Below, piece by piece: positions 42,239 through 49,227 of a DNA stretch of 56,586 bases (positions are counted from its first letter, which is position 1; every line of letters begins with the position of its first letter). The translations under genes and the position numbers were made by a program. Location: assembly GCA_049647585.1 (NCBI GenBank), contig JBARXY010000023.1, positions 1 through 56,586 of the forward strand, read 5' to 3'. The stretch is from JAGQSZ01 sp049647585 (GTDB taxonomy: Bacteria > Actinomycetota > Acidimicrobiia > Acidimicrobiales > Microtrichaceae). The notes under the pieces are model-generated. The model worked only from the letters and a program-made list of their open reading frames with translations. It searched no databases and was not told the DNA's origin.

Positions 42239-43294
42239 TCAGATCACTCGCAACTTGAGGTTGGGGTTGGCACCTGTCGACAGCGGCGATGCCCCGTTCA
42301 ACCGATACTCATACCAACCCGCCGACGCGATCATCGCTGCGTTGTCGGTACACATCGAGCGACTGGGAATGAACCCGTGTAGACCGTCGTCGGCACATGC
42401 TCCGAGGAATTGTTCTCGCAGCAAGGAGTTAGCGGCTACGCCTCCGCCGAGTGCGAGAGCGGTCGCACCGACCTCGGCTGCAGCCCGCCGCGCCTTGTGG
42501 ACCAGAACATCGACCACTGCGGCCTGGAAACTCGCGGCGACATCCTCGGTCGAGACATCGGGATTCTTGCGCACGTAGTTGACGACCGAGGTCTTCAGCC
42601 CGCTAAAGGAGAAGTCCAGACCCTCGTCCATCATCGATCGTGGGAAACGGATCGCCTCGGGATCACCGGTCATGGCGATGCGGTCGATCTCGGGTCCTCC
42701 CGGATAGCCGAGCCCGAGGAACCGGGCGACCTTGTCGAACGCTTCGCCGGCGGCGTCGTCCAGGGTCGACCCCAGCATGCGGTAACGACCGTGGTCCTCC
42801 ATAGAGACCAGCATCGTGTGGCCCCCCGAGACGAGCAGCACGACAAGCGGGAAGGTCAACTCCGAATCCTCGAGGAACGCCGCGTAGAGGTGCGCTTCTA
42901 GGTGGTTGACCGCGATCAGCGGAACTTCCCAGGTGAGTGCCAGGGCCTTCGCTGCCGCTACGCCTACCAACAGTGCGCCCACCAGTCCGGGGCCGGAGGT
43001 GACAGCGACGGCGTCGATCTTGTCGCCGTCCAGTCCCGCTTCGACAAGTGCCCGGGCGGTCACGGGAATGATCAGCTCGTTGTGGGCGCGACTGGCAATC
43101 TCGGGCACCACCCCGCCGTACTTGGCGTGCAACTCGACCTGGGAGCTGACCACCGACGACAGGACGTCGACTCCCCCGCGCACGCAGGCGGCGGCCGTCT
43201 CGTCACACGATGTCTCGATCCCCAACACGATCATGTCGGAGTCGGCCATGTCGGAGTCGGCCATGTCCGATTCAACGATGTCGGATTCAACCAT
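42239..43294 (-). CDS. tsaD: tRNA N6-adenosine threonylcarbamoyltransferase
   Basis: Catalytic subunit that transfers threonylcarbamoyl to A37 of ANN-decoding tRNAs, working with TsaB and TsaE encoded beside it. MIVLGIETSCDETAAACVRG, the metal-site region PEIASRAHNELIIP, VTSGPGLVGALLVGVAAAKA, VVLLVSGGHTMLV and LALGGGVAANSLLREQ are all present. The chosen ATG (43294) has GAAGGGG six bases upstream and overlaps the rimI stop by eight bases, giving 351 residues. Before the normal start there are four tandem five-residue units (MVESD-IVESD-MADSD-MADSD) encoded by 15-base repeats; each ATG in them, and the Met of MIVLG, could also initiate. Confidence 0.96.
   Translation of the reverse strand: MVESDIVESDMADSDMADSDMIVLGIETSCDETAAACVRGGVDVLSSVVSSQVELHAKYGGVVPEIASRAHNELIIPVTARALVEAGLDGDKIDAVAVTSGPGLVGALLVGVAAAKALALTWEVPLIAVNHLEAHLYAAFLEDSELTFPLVVLLVSGGHTMLVSMEDHGRYRMLGSTLDDAAGEAFDKVARFLGLGYPGGPEIDRIAMTGDPEAIRFPRSMMDEGLDFSFSGLKTSVVNYVRKNPDVSTEDVAASFQAAVVDVLVHKARRAAAEVGATALALGGGVAANSLLREQFLGACADDGLHGFIPSRSMCTDNAAMIASAGWYEYRLNGASPLSTGANPNLKLRVI
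43232..43291. repeat. Four-copy 15-base repeat at the 5' end of tsaD
   Basis: Units start at 43232, 43247, 43262 and 43277; the first two are identical (CATGTCGGAGTCGGC) and the others diverge at three to five positions. A fifth partial unit begins at 43292. It encodes the SD-rich pentapeptide array described for tsaD. Confidence 0.9.
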
Positions 43295-43883
43295 GTCGGG
43301 CCCCTTCGCCGACACGTCTGGTCGACATCTGGTCCAGTCGCTTGGCGTATTCGTCGGTGTCGATGTCGTTGGCCCACATGATCAAGGCATCCTCGCCGAT
43401 CTCGGAGTAGTAGTTGCGGCGGATACCGCCCGGAGCGAATCCGAAGCGACGGTAGAGCTCCTGGGCCGACCCGTTGGTCACCCGGACCTCCAGCGTCACC
43501 TGTGTTAGTCCCCTGGCGATTGCCTCACGCATGGTCCCCAGCATCAACTCGGTTGCGATTCCCGAGCGACGGGCGTCGGGGTGAACAGCGATGTTGGTGA
43601 TGTGGCCTTCGTCGCCGGTGAACATGAGGCCACTGAAACCCAGCACCCGGTGATGGTCGAGGGCCACCTGGTAGTAACGGCTCGTCGGCATTTTCAATTC
43701 GCCCAGGAACAACCCGATTGACCACGGCTTGTGGTTCGAAAGCTCTTCGATCGCCACGACCCCTCGCAGGTGGCGCCGCCTCATGGGTGCAATCGTGAAG
43801 CCGGAATTCGTCGAGGCCGTGTTGCTCGCCTGGCCGACCGTGCTGCTCTCCAGACCGCTCACGTCACTGTCCAACCGGCTCAT
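43287..43883 (-). CDS. rimI: Ribosomal protein alanine N-acetyltransferase RimI-like (GNAT)
   Basis: GNAT-fold acetyltransferase, expected to acetylate protein N-termini. 198 residues: a Ser/Thr-rich 30-residue lead, then FTIAPMRRRHLRGVVAIEEL, the acetyl-CoA loop VHPDARRSGIATELMLGTMR (R/Q-x-x-G-x-G/A pattern), TLEVRVTNGSAQELYRRFGF and GGIRRNYYSEIGEDALIMWA, the usual RimI ending. The C-terminus is extended by about 25 residues. ATGA overlap with tsaB upstream and an eight-base overlap with tsaD downstream show tight coupling inside the t6A operon. Confidence 0.93.
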   Translation of the reverse strand: MSRLDSDVSGLESSTVGQASNTASTNSGFTIAPMRRRHLRGVVAIEELSNHKPWSIGLFLGELKMPTSRYYQVALDHHRVLGFSGLMFTGDEGHITNIAVHPDARRSGIATELMLGTMREAIARGLTQVTLEVRVTNGSAQELYRRFGFAPGGIRRNYYSEIGEDALIMWANDIDTDEYAKRLDQMSTRRVGEGARHG

Positions 43884-44578
43884 GCCGAGTCCCTGGTGAT
43901 CCAGTTGATCTCAGCGTCGGGCCGACGCAGGTAGATCGGATGGATGGCGTCGATCGTGGAGAACTCCTCCCGCAACGCCCGGGCGTGAGCCAACTGCACC
44001 AGAGACACCGCAGAGGGATAACTGTTGCCGGGGTCGACGATTTCGACCCGTGCGAGTCCCTCGAAGGCCGAGCGGTATCTGTGCGCCCCGTCGCCTACGA
44101 GCAACGCATCCTCGGATTTTGCGAGCAGCTCCGAGGCCAGATCGTCCGCCGTTCCGATGACCGGTTCGCTCAGGCGCTGCACACCACCGGGAACCTGCCG
44201 GTAGAACGCGTAGTAGAGCTCACCGCGTCGAGCGTCGATTGCGGCGACGATCAAGCGGGACGAGAACCTGGCTGGGAATGCAAGCAGGTCAAGGCTGGAC
44301 ACTCCGATCATCGGGACCCGCAGAGCGAACGCGATCGCCTTGGCGGTTGCCATCCCCACCCGCATTCCGGTGAACAGCCCGGGTCCCACGTCGACCGCAA
44401 CCAGCCCAACCTCGGACAGTTCGATCTGGGCCTGCGAACAGATGAAGTCGATTGCGGGAGCCAGGTTCTCGGCGTGACGCCTGCCCTTGGCGCAGTGAGC
44501 CGAAGCGAGCACCCCCTCGTGGCCTCCCAGGGCACAACCCGCTTGGACCGTGGCGGTTTCTATACCGAGGATCAGCAC
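43880..44578 (-). CDS. tsaB: t6A biosynthesis protein TsaB
   Basis: ASKHA-fold partner that binds TsaD and TsaE in threonylcarbamoyl-adenosine synthesis. 232 residues from GTG: MLILGIETATVQAGCALGGH, GRRHAENLAPAIDFI, LVAVDVGPGLFTGMRVGMAT and IVAAIDARRGELYYAFY, all standard. The C-terminus IHPIYLRRPDAEINW is typical of actinobacterial TsaB. The start overlaps tsaE by seven bases, the stop overlaps rimI by four. Confidence 0.95.
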   Translation of the reverse strand: MLILGIETATVQAGCALGGHEGVLASAHCAKGRRHAENLAPAIDFICSQAQIELSEVGLVAVDVGPGLFTGMRVGMATAKAIAFALRVPMIGVSSLDLLAFPARFSSRLIVAAIDARRGELYYAFYRQVPGGVQRLSEPVIGTADDLASELLAKSEDALLVGDGAHRYRSAFEGLARVEIVDPGNSYPSAVSLVQLAHARALREEFSTIDAIHPIYLRRPDAEINWITRDSA

Positions 44579-45099
44579 TGGTCGCCTTCCGGGTCAGCTT
44601 CAGCGACGGCCCAAGGCTCCAACGCGACCGCTATCGCCTTCATCCTGGCCCTCCAACCTCGTCCAACCACCGATAGGTCGAGGATCCGATCATCGTCGCC
44701 CTCACCTGGGGTGATTCGAATTTCCAGGTAGTCGTTGGGCAGGGCTTGGGTGATGGTGTCGCCCCATTCGATGAGCGTCACCGCGTCATCGTCGAGAAGT
44801 TCCTCCAGACCCAGGTCGAACGCCTCGCTGATGTGTCCCAGTCGGTACACATCCAGGTGATTCATCGTGAGGCGACCCGGGTAGCTCTGCACCAGGGCGA
44901 ACGTAGGGCTCGTTATCTTGTCCTCTACTCCGAGGCCCTTACCGAAACCTTGGACAAACGCGGTCTTGCCGGCTCCCAGGTCGCCGAGAACGAGCACCAG
45001 ATCGCATGCCCGGGCCAACTCGGCCAGGGCTGCTGCCGCTTCCTGGGTCTCGGCTGGGGACGCGGTCCGAAGGGTGATGCTCGATGGGCTCTGACTCAC
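44572..45099 (-). CDS. tsaE: t6A biosynthesis ATPase TsaE
   Basis: P-loop ATPase that resets the TsaBD complex during t6A synthesis. 175 residues from GTG with AGGAA six bases upstream: Walker A VLGDLGAGKTAFVQGFGKGL (39-46), ITSPTFALVQSYPG, NHLDVYRLGHISEAFDLGLE and LIEWGDTITQALP. A 40-residue C-terminal extension follows the core. First gene of the tsaE-tsaB-rimI-tsaD-DUF2332 unit; 164 bases separate it from alr. Confidence 0.95.
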   Translation of the reverse strand: MSQSPSSITLRTASPAETQEAAAALAELARACDLVLVLGDLGAGKTAFVQGFGKGLGVEDKITSPTFALVQSYPGRLTMNHLDVYRLGHISEAFDLGLEELLDDDAVTLIEWGDTITQALPNDYLEIRITPGEGDDDRILDLSVVGRGWRARMKAIAVALEPWAVAEADPEGDQC

Positions 45100-45263
45100 A
45101 CGAAGTTCCTGGTCATCGGACGCGGACAGGGGCTGGGTATATCGATGTCAGCGATATTCGTACTGAGCCTATCGGTCGATGCAGCGACGGCCAGGTACAG
45201 ACACATGGGACCCGTCACCCGGTCCGAGCGTTCAGGGTCGCGGCAGATTCCGAGCATCTGGGC

Positions 45264-46388
45264 TCACACATAGGCCCGCGGTACTCGGGCGCTGAACCGG
45301 CACAGAACCTCATACGAGATCGTTCCGAGAAGTTCGGCCCACTCGTCGGCCGTCACCGTTTCATCACCCTGGGTGCCGATGAGCACGACTTCGTCGCCAA
45401 GGTGGACTTCGAGGTCGTCGGGCAACTCAACGACCATCTGATCCATGGTCACCACACCGCGCACGGGGCACCTTCTGCCGCCGATCAGCACATGTCCGCC
45501 GGCCAACCCGAATCGGCGGTCGACGCCATCCGCATAGCCGAGTGGAACGACGGCAACCTGGGTAGGCCGGTCCACAACGTGGCGTAGGCCGTAGCTGATT
45601 CCCTCGCCCCGGTCGAGTGTTCTCAACATCGTCACCTCGGCGCCCAATGCGAGTGCGGGTCTCAGATCCCCACACTGTTCCGACACTTCGGGGGCCGGCG
45701 GGTATCCGTAGAGCGAAATGCCGGTTCGAACCAGGTTGAAGTGCGAGTTCCGGTGGAGCAACGCCCCGGCCGAGTTGGCCGTGTGGAGAAGGCCTGGATC
45801 GATCCCGGCAGCTCTGATGTCGGCAATCGCCGAGTCAAAGCGCTCGAGCTGTTCAAGAGTCTCGGGTCGGTTCGGATCATCGGCCACCGCGAGATGGGTG
45901 AAGGTTCCACCCAGGATCAACTCCTGTGAATCCCAGACCGCTCTGGCAAGGGTCGGGGCGACGGAGGGGTCGACTCCCACCCTGTGCATTCCGGTGTCGA
46001 CCTTGACATGCACCGACCAAGGGCCGCCTTGGCTTGCCGCGGATCTAGCTGCCGATCTTGCCGCCTCGATGCCCTCGGACGTGTAGAGCGTGGGGGTCAG
46101 CCCGGCCCGGAACGCATCCTCCATCGCATCCGGCGGAGGTTCGGAGAGCAACAGGATCGGGACCGAGATCCCGGCGTCCCGGAGCACAACCCCTTCCTCC
46201 ACCAGCGCGACTCCGAGCCAGGTGGCGCCGCCCTCCAATGCTGCCCCGGCGGCCTGGATGGCACCGTGACCGTAACCATCGGCCTTAACCACAGCACACA
46301 GAATCGAGTCTGGTGCGGCGCTGTGCAGCAAGCGAGCATTGTGCTTGATTGCGTCCAGGTCGACTGTTATCCGCGCGTGTCTCGGCAC
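45264..46388 (-). CDS. alr: Alanine racemase
   Basis: PLP enzyme that makes D-alanine for peptidoglycan. 374 residues from GTG: VDLDAIKHNARLL, PLP lysine Lys35 in CAVVKADGYGHGAIQAAGAA, VHVKVDTGMHRVG, HTANSAGALL and VRTGISLYGYPP, the second catalytic Tyr in GEGISYGLRHVV, and VVPLGYADGVDRRFG. The C-terminus CRFSARVPRAYV is the normal R-x-PR-x-Y ending. An imperfect duplication gives AARSAARSAAS at about 110-120. TATCCT lies six bases before the GTG, indicating leaderless transcription. The sequence does not show a specific regulator. Confidence 0.96.
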   Translation of the reverse strand: MPRHARITVDLDAIKHNARLLHSAAPDSILCAVVKADGYGHGAIQAAGAALEGGATWLGVALVEEGVVLRDAGISVPILLLSEPPPDAMEDAFRAGLTPTLYTSEGIEAARSAARSAASQGGPWSVHVKVDTGMHRVGVDPSVAPTLARAVWDSQELILGGTFTHLAVADDPNRPETLEQLERFDSAIADIRAAGIDPGLLHTANSAGALLHRNSHFNLVRTGISLYGYPPAPEVSEQCGDLRPALALGAEVTMLRTLDRGEGISYGLRHVVDRPTQVAVVPLGYADGVDRRFGLAGGHVLIGGRRCPVRGVVTMDQMVVELPDDLEVHLGDEVVLIGTQGDETVTADEWAELLGTISYEVLCRFSARVPRAYV

Positions 46389-46394
46389 GGCGCG

Positions 46395-46400
46395 AGGATA
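46395..46400 (-). promoter_or_regulatory. -10 box of alr (leaderless type)
   Basis: TATCCT on the minus strand, six bases before the GTG at 46388. Confidence 0.5.
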
Positions 46401-46475
46401 CGCGTCATTTGGGCCGCTGCCGTTCCGGAACGATCGACGCTTCCGAGGGACGGGTGCTTCTTAGATTGCGGAGCG

Positions 46476-47687
46476 TCAGCGGATCTGCATCGTCGACGGG
46501 TCGACGATCATTTGCGTGGGATCGATGATCTCGAAGTCGCTCGCATTCAGCTGCTGGAGTGTTCCGAGGTCGGCGTCGTCCCAACGGGTGTCGGGTTCTC
46601 CACCCATGGCCATGCCGTGGCTGTTGGTGTCGGTCACCACCGCTCCATGCAGTTTCAGCGCCTCGGCTACCACACGAGCCTGTGGACCGAGGGTGGACAG
46701 ATCAGTGTCGGGCTTGAGCCGGAACCAACTACCCATGGCCGGAGCGTTCGGGTCGGTTGACCGACCATCGGTCCCAAACGCCGGCCATACCGGGGGCGCC
46801 TTCTTGATCTTGGGAATCGACATGGCGATGGTATGGCCAAGACGACCTGACGCAACCTCGTCGTATCGGATCGTTCCGGTGAGCATCGATAGTCCAGAGG
46901 CCGTCGTCGCACCACGGGCGCGTGGTTTGTTGGTACTCAGGTCGATCTTCACTGCTGTCTGTGCAACCCAGAATCCGAATGGGTTCATCCAGGCCGGCGT
47001 GACATAGAAGAACTCTGACGATATGCAGGTCGCAGAGTCGACAACCAGCAGGTGTCGGTCCCACGCGATGCCGGGCCAACCTTCGTATCTGGGATTGACA
47101 GGTAGGGGGTGACGACCCAGGTCTGACAGATAGGAGTATTCGCCTCCGACAAAGTCGACGATCTCACTAGTGCGCGAGTCGACGACGTTGATTGGGACTC
47201 CCGACCTTGATCCTTGCCAGATGCCCGCGGAGAACGCAGGGCGGACCCCCAGGGTCGCTCCACCGATTGACGTGATCACATCAGCCGAGTCCGAGCGAAC
47301 AGGCAGGCTCCCTATTGACGCGTGGAAGGCGTTGTCATCAGGGAAAATCGGGCAACCGCCGACACCGAGACGCGTGCCTTGGCTGACGAAAGTGCCGATT
47401 GGTGGATCGACGGGAACGGCTGGTGGCACGCTCGAAGTCGGCGCTCCCGGGTTTGGCAACGTCGGACTCGGGGTGGTCGGACGCGGCGTGGTTGCAGAGG
47501 GTCCGTCGCTCTTTGCCGAAGCGATCGGAGGTGACACCGCGCCATCCGCCGTTGTGGCGTTATCGGTCTGGGCGGTTGCCGGAGCGCATGCCGCTACGAG
47601 TGCAATTCCCAGCATTGTGGCCATCAGCGCGACCATGACCGTACGAGTGCGTGTGACTGGCTGTTGTGTGCTCGACCAGAGGTGCAT
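46476..47687 (-). CDS. Secreted lipoprotein-like protein, member 1 of a divergent paralogous pair
   Basis: 403 residues. The N-terminus has a hydrophobic segment MVALMATMLGIALVAAC with a lipobox-like ending (VAAC, Cys34), then a Thr/Pro/Ser-rich linker to about residue 105. The globular part contains IWQGSRSGVPINVVDSRTSE, GIAWDRHLLVVDSATCISSE, FFYVTPAW, GLSMLTGTIRYDEVASGRLG, WPAFGTDGRSTDPNAPAMGS and WFRL, ending with LNASDFEIIDPTQMIV. All these blocks recur in the product of 47884-49014. The set resembles extracellular actinobacterial proteins that I know only as uncharacterised; an enzymatic or sugar-binding role is guesswork. AGGAAA precedes the ATG closely. Confidence 0.75.
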   Translation of the reverse strand: MHLWSSTQQPVTRTRTVMVALMATMLGIALVAACAPATAQTDNATTADGAVSPPIASAKSDGPSATTPRPTTPSPTLPNPGAPTSSVPPAVPVDPPIGTFVSQGTRLGVGGCPIFPDDNAFHASIGSLPVRSDSADVITSIGGATLGVRPAFSAGIWQGSRSGVPINVVDSRTSEIVDFVGGEYSYLSDLGRHPLPVNPRYEGWPGIAWDRHLLVVDSATCISSEFFYVTPAWMNPFGFWVAQTAVKIDLSTNKPRARGATTASGLSMLTGTIRYDEVASGRLGHTIAMSIPKIKKAPPVWPAFGTDGRSTDPNAPAMGSWFRLKPDTDLSTLGPQARVVAEALKLHGAVVTDTNSHGMAMGGEPDTRWDDADLGTLQQLNASDFEIIDPTQMIVDPSTMQIR

Positions 47688-47883
47688 TTTCCTGGCAGCC
47701 GTCGGTCAGGAGGGTCCGACCCCAGCGGTTGCTGCGTGATGCATCGACTCCACCTAGGGGCTGCTTGAGCTACTTTGAACAATGTTTAGGAAAGTGACGC
47801 GAAATGGTCCAAATGGCCTATATAACAGGCCGGGCTCGGAGTCGTGTCCACCCTACGTGGACGGGGGCTAGTGTCCTCGAAGC
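47688..47883. promoter_or_regulatory. Divergent promoter region of the paralogous pair
   Basis: Locally AT-rich around 47770-47830, with TATATAAC at 47819-47826 flanked by GGCC...GGCC, and TAGTGT at 47869-47874 nine bases before the rightward ATG. Both genes must be driven from these 196 bases. Exact -35/-10 pairs are not clear. Confidence 0.35.
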
Positions 47884-49014
47884 ATGCAGGCAGATACAGC
47901 AGATGTGTCGACCAGACGCAGGCGCCGTCGCAGGTTTTTGATTGGCCTGTTCTGCGCGGCAGTCATCTCTTTCGCGGCGGTTCTAGCGGTTTCTGAACTC
48001 ACTGGCAACGACGAAGAACATCTCCCTGCGGACCGCCGTTCGTGGAACTCCGAAACTCCCGGTGCATCCGCGCCCGGAGATTCACCATCTACCGCACCGG
48101 TCGGATCACACGTCACCGAGGGCGAGCGACTCGGAATCGAGAACTGCGCGGTCTTTCCGCCAGATCATGCATTCCACGCCGATGTTTCAAAACTTCCGGT
48201 CGCCACCGGCTCGCAGCAAACAATCGCCTCCGCGGGTGCCGATCTGATGCTGCTGCCTGGGTTCTCGTCGCTCGTGTGGCAGGGATCAAGGACTGGACTC
48301 CCCATCAACATCGTTGATTCAACAAAGGTGTCCTCGGTGGATGTTCTCGGCGGAAAATACCGGGAAATATCTGATCTGAATGACCATCCGATACCCGAAT
48401 CACCCCGGATCGAGGGGTTCCCGGGCGCAGCGTGGGACCGTCACATGCTGCTCGTCGACACTGCCACCTGTACATCTCACGAGTTCTTCTACGTGAAGAG
48501 GGTGCCGATAATCGGTAAGTGGCACGCGGAGACTGCTGCGAAATTCGACCTGAACAGCAACGCGATACGAAAACGAGGTTCCACCAAGGCGGCCGGCACA
48601 TCGATGCTCGCTGGGCTGATCCGCTACGACGAGGTGCAGCGGGGTCGTATTGACCACGTCATGTCGTTCTCACTCCCAAAGATCTCGACCCGGCCACCTG
48701 TGTGGCCCGCAAGCGGTACCGACGGCAGGTCCGATGACCCAGATGCCCCACCCATGGGTACATGGTTCCGACTCCGTGACGACGTGGACCTGAGCGGCCT
48801 AGCCCCCGACGCTCTGGTCATTGCAAAGGCCCTACAGACTCACGGCGCCATCGTTGACGATACGGGACCTGAGTATATGGGTCTCGGCGGCGAGAACGAT
48901 GAGCGCTGGAACGACGTGGAAATCGAGACTCTGAAGCAGCTGAAGCTGAGCGACTTCGAAGTTGTTGATCCATCTTCGATGATGGTGACTGCCGACAGCT
49001 ACCAGATCCATTAG
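47884..49014 (+). CDS. Membrane-anchored secreted protein, member 2 of the paralogous pair
   Basis: 376 residues. A basic N-terminus (STRRRRRRR) leads into one membrane helix (about 18-38, FLIGLFCAAVISFAAVLAVS), so this copy is helix-anchored where its paralogue looks like a lipoprotein. After a 45-residue linker the shared domain follows: LVWQGSRTGLPINIVDSTKV, GAAWDRHMLLVDTATCTSHE, FFYVKR, GTSMLAGLIRYDEVQRGRID, WPASGTDGRSDDPDAPPMGT, DERWNDVEIETLKQLKLSDF and EVVDPSSMMV. Three Cys are conserved between the two. It faces the other copy across 196 bases, indicating an inverted duplication. Function unknown. Confidence 0.78.
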   Translation: MQADTADVSTRRRRRRRFLIGLFCAAVISFAAVLAVSELTGNDEEHLPADRRSWNSETPGASAPGDSPSTAPVGSHVTEGERLGIENCAVFPPDHAFHADVSKLPVATGSQQTIASAGADLMLLPGFSSLVWQGSRTGLPINIVDSTKVSSVDVLGGKYREISDLNDHPIPESPRIEGFPGAAWDRHMLLVDTATCTSHEFFYVKRVPIIGKWHAETAAKFDLNSNAIRKRGSTKAAGTSMLAGLIRYDEVQRGRIDHVMSFSLPKISTRPPVWPASGTDGRSDDPDAPPMGTWFRLRDDVDLSGLAPDALVIAKALQTHGAIVDDTGPEYMGLGGENDERWNDVEIETLKQLKLSDFEVVDPSSMMVTADSYQIH

Positions 49015-49227
49015 TCCGGCGCTGCCGACTGTCTGCTCCCTGACCTTCGTATCCGCTGGATTTTGGGTGCGTGTCTGTCGTCCCGAGCGACCCATCCACA
49101 CCAATTCAGGCTCCGGCGGAAGCCGGATCGCCTGGATGAAGATTGTGTCGATGGAGACGACGCCATTACCGTCCAATTCGGGACATATCGCCACTAGGGG
49201 TGTGAGGTATGTCGCCAGGAGGGGTAA

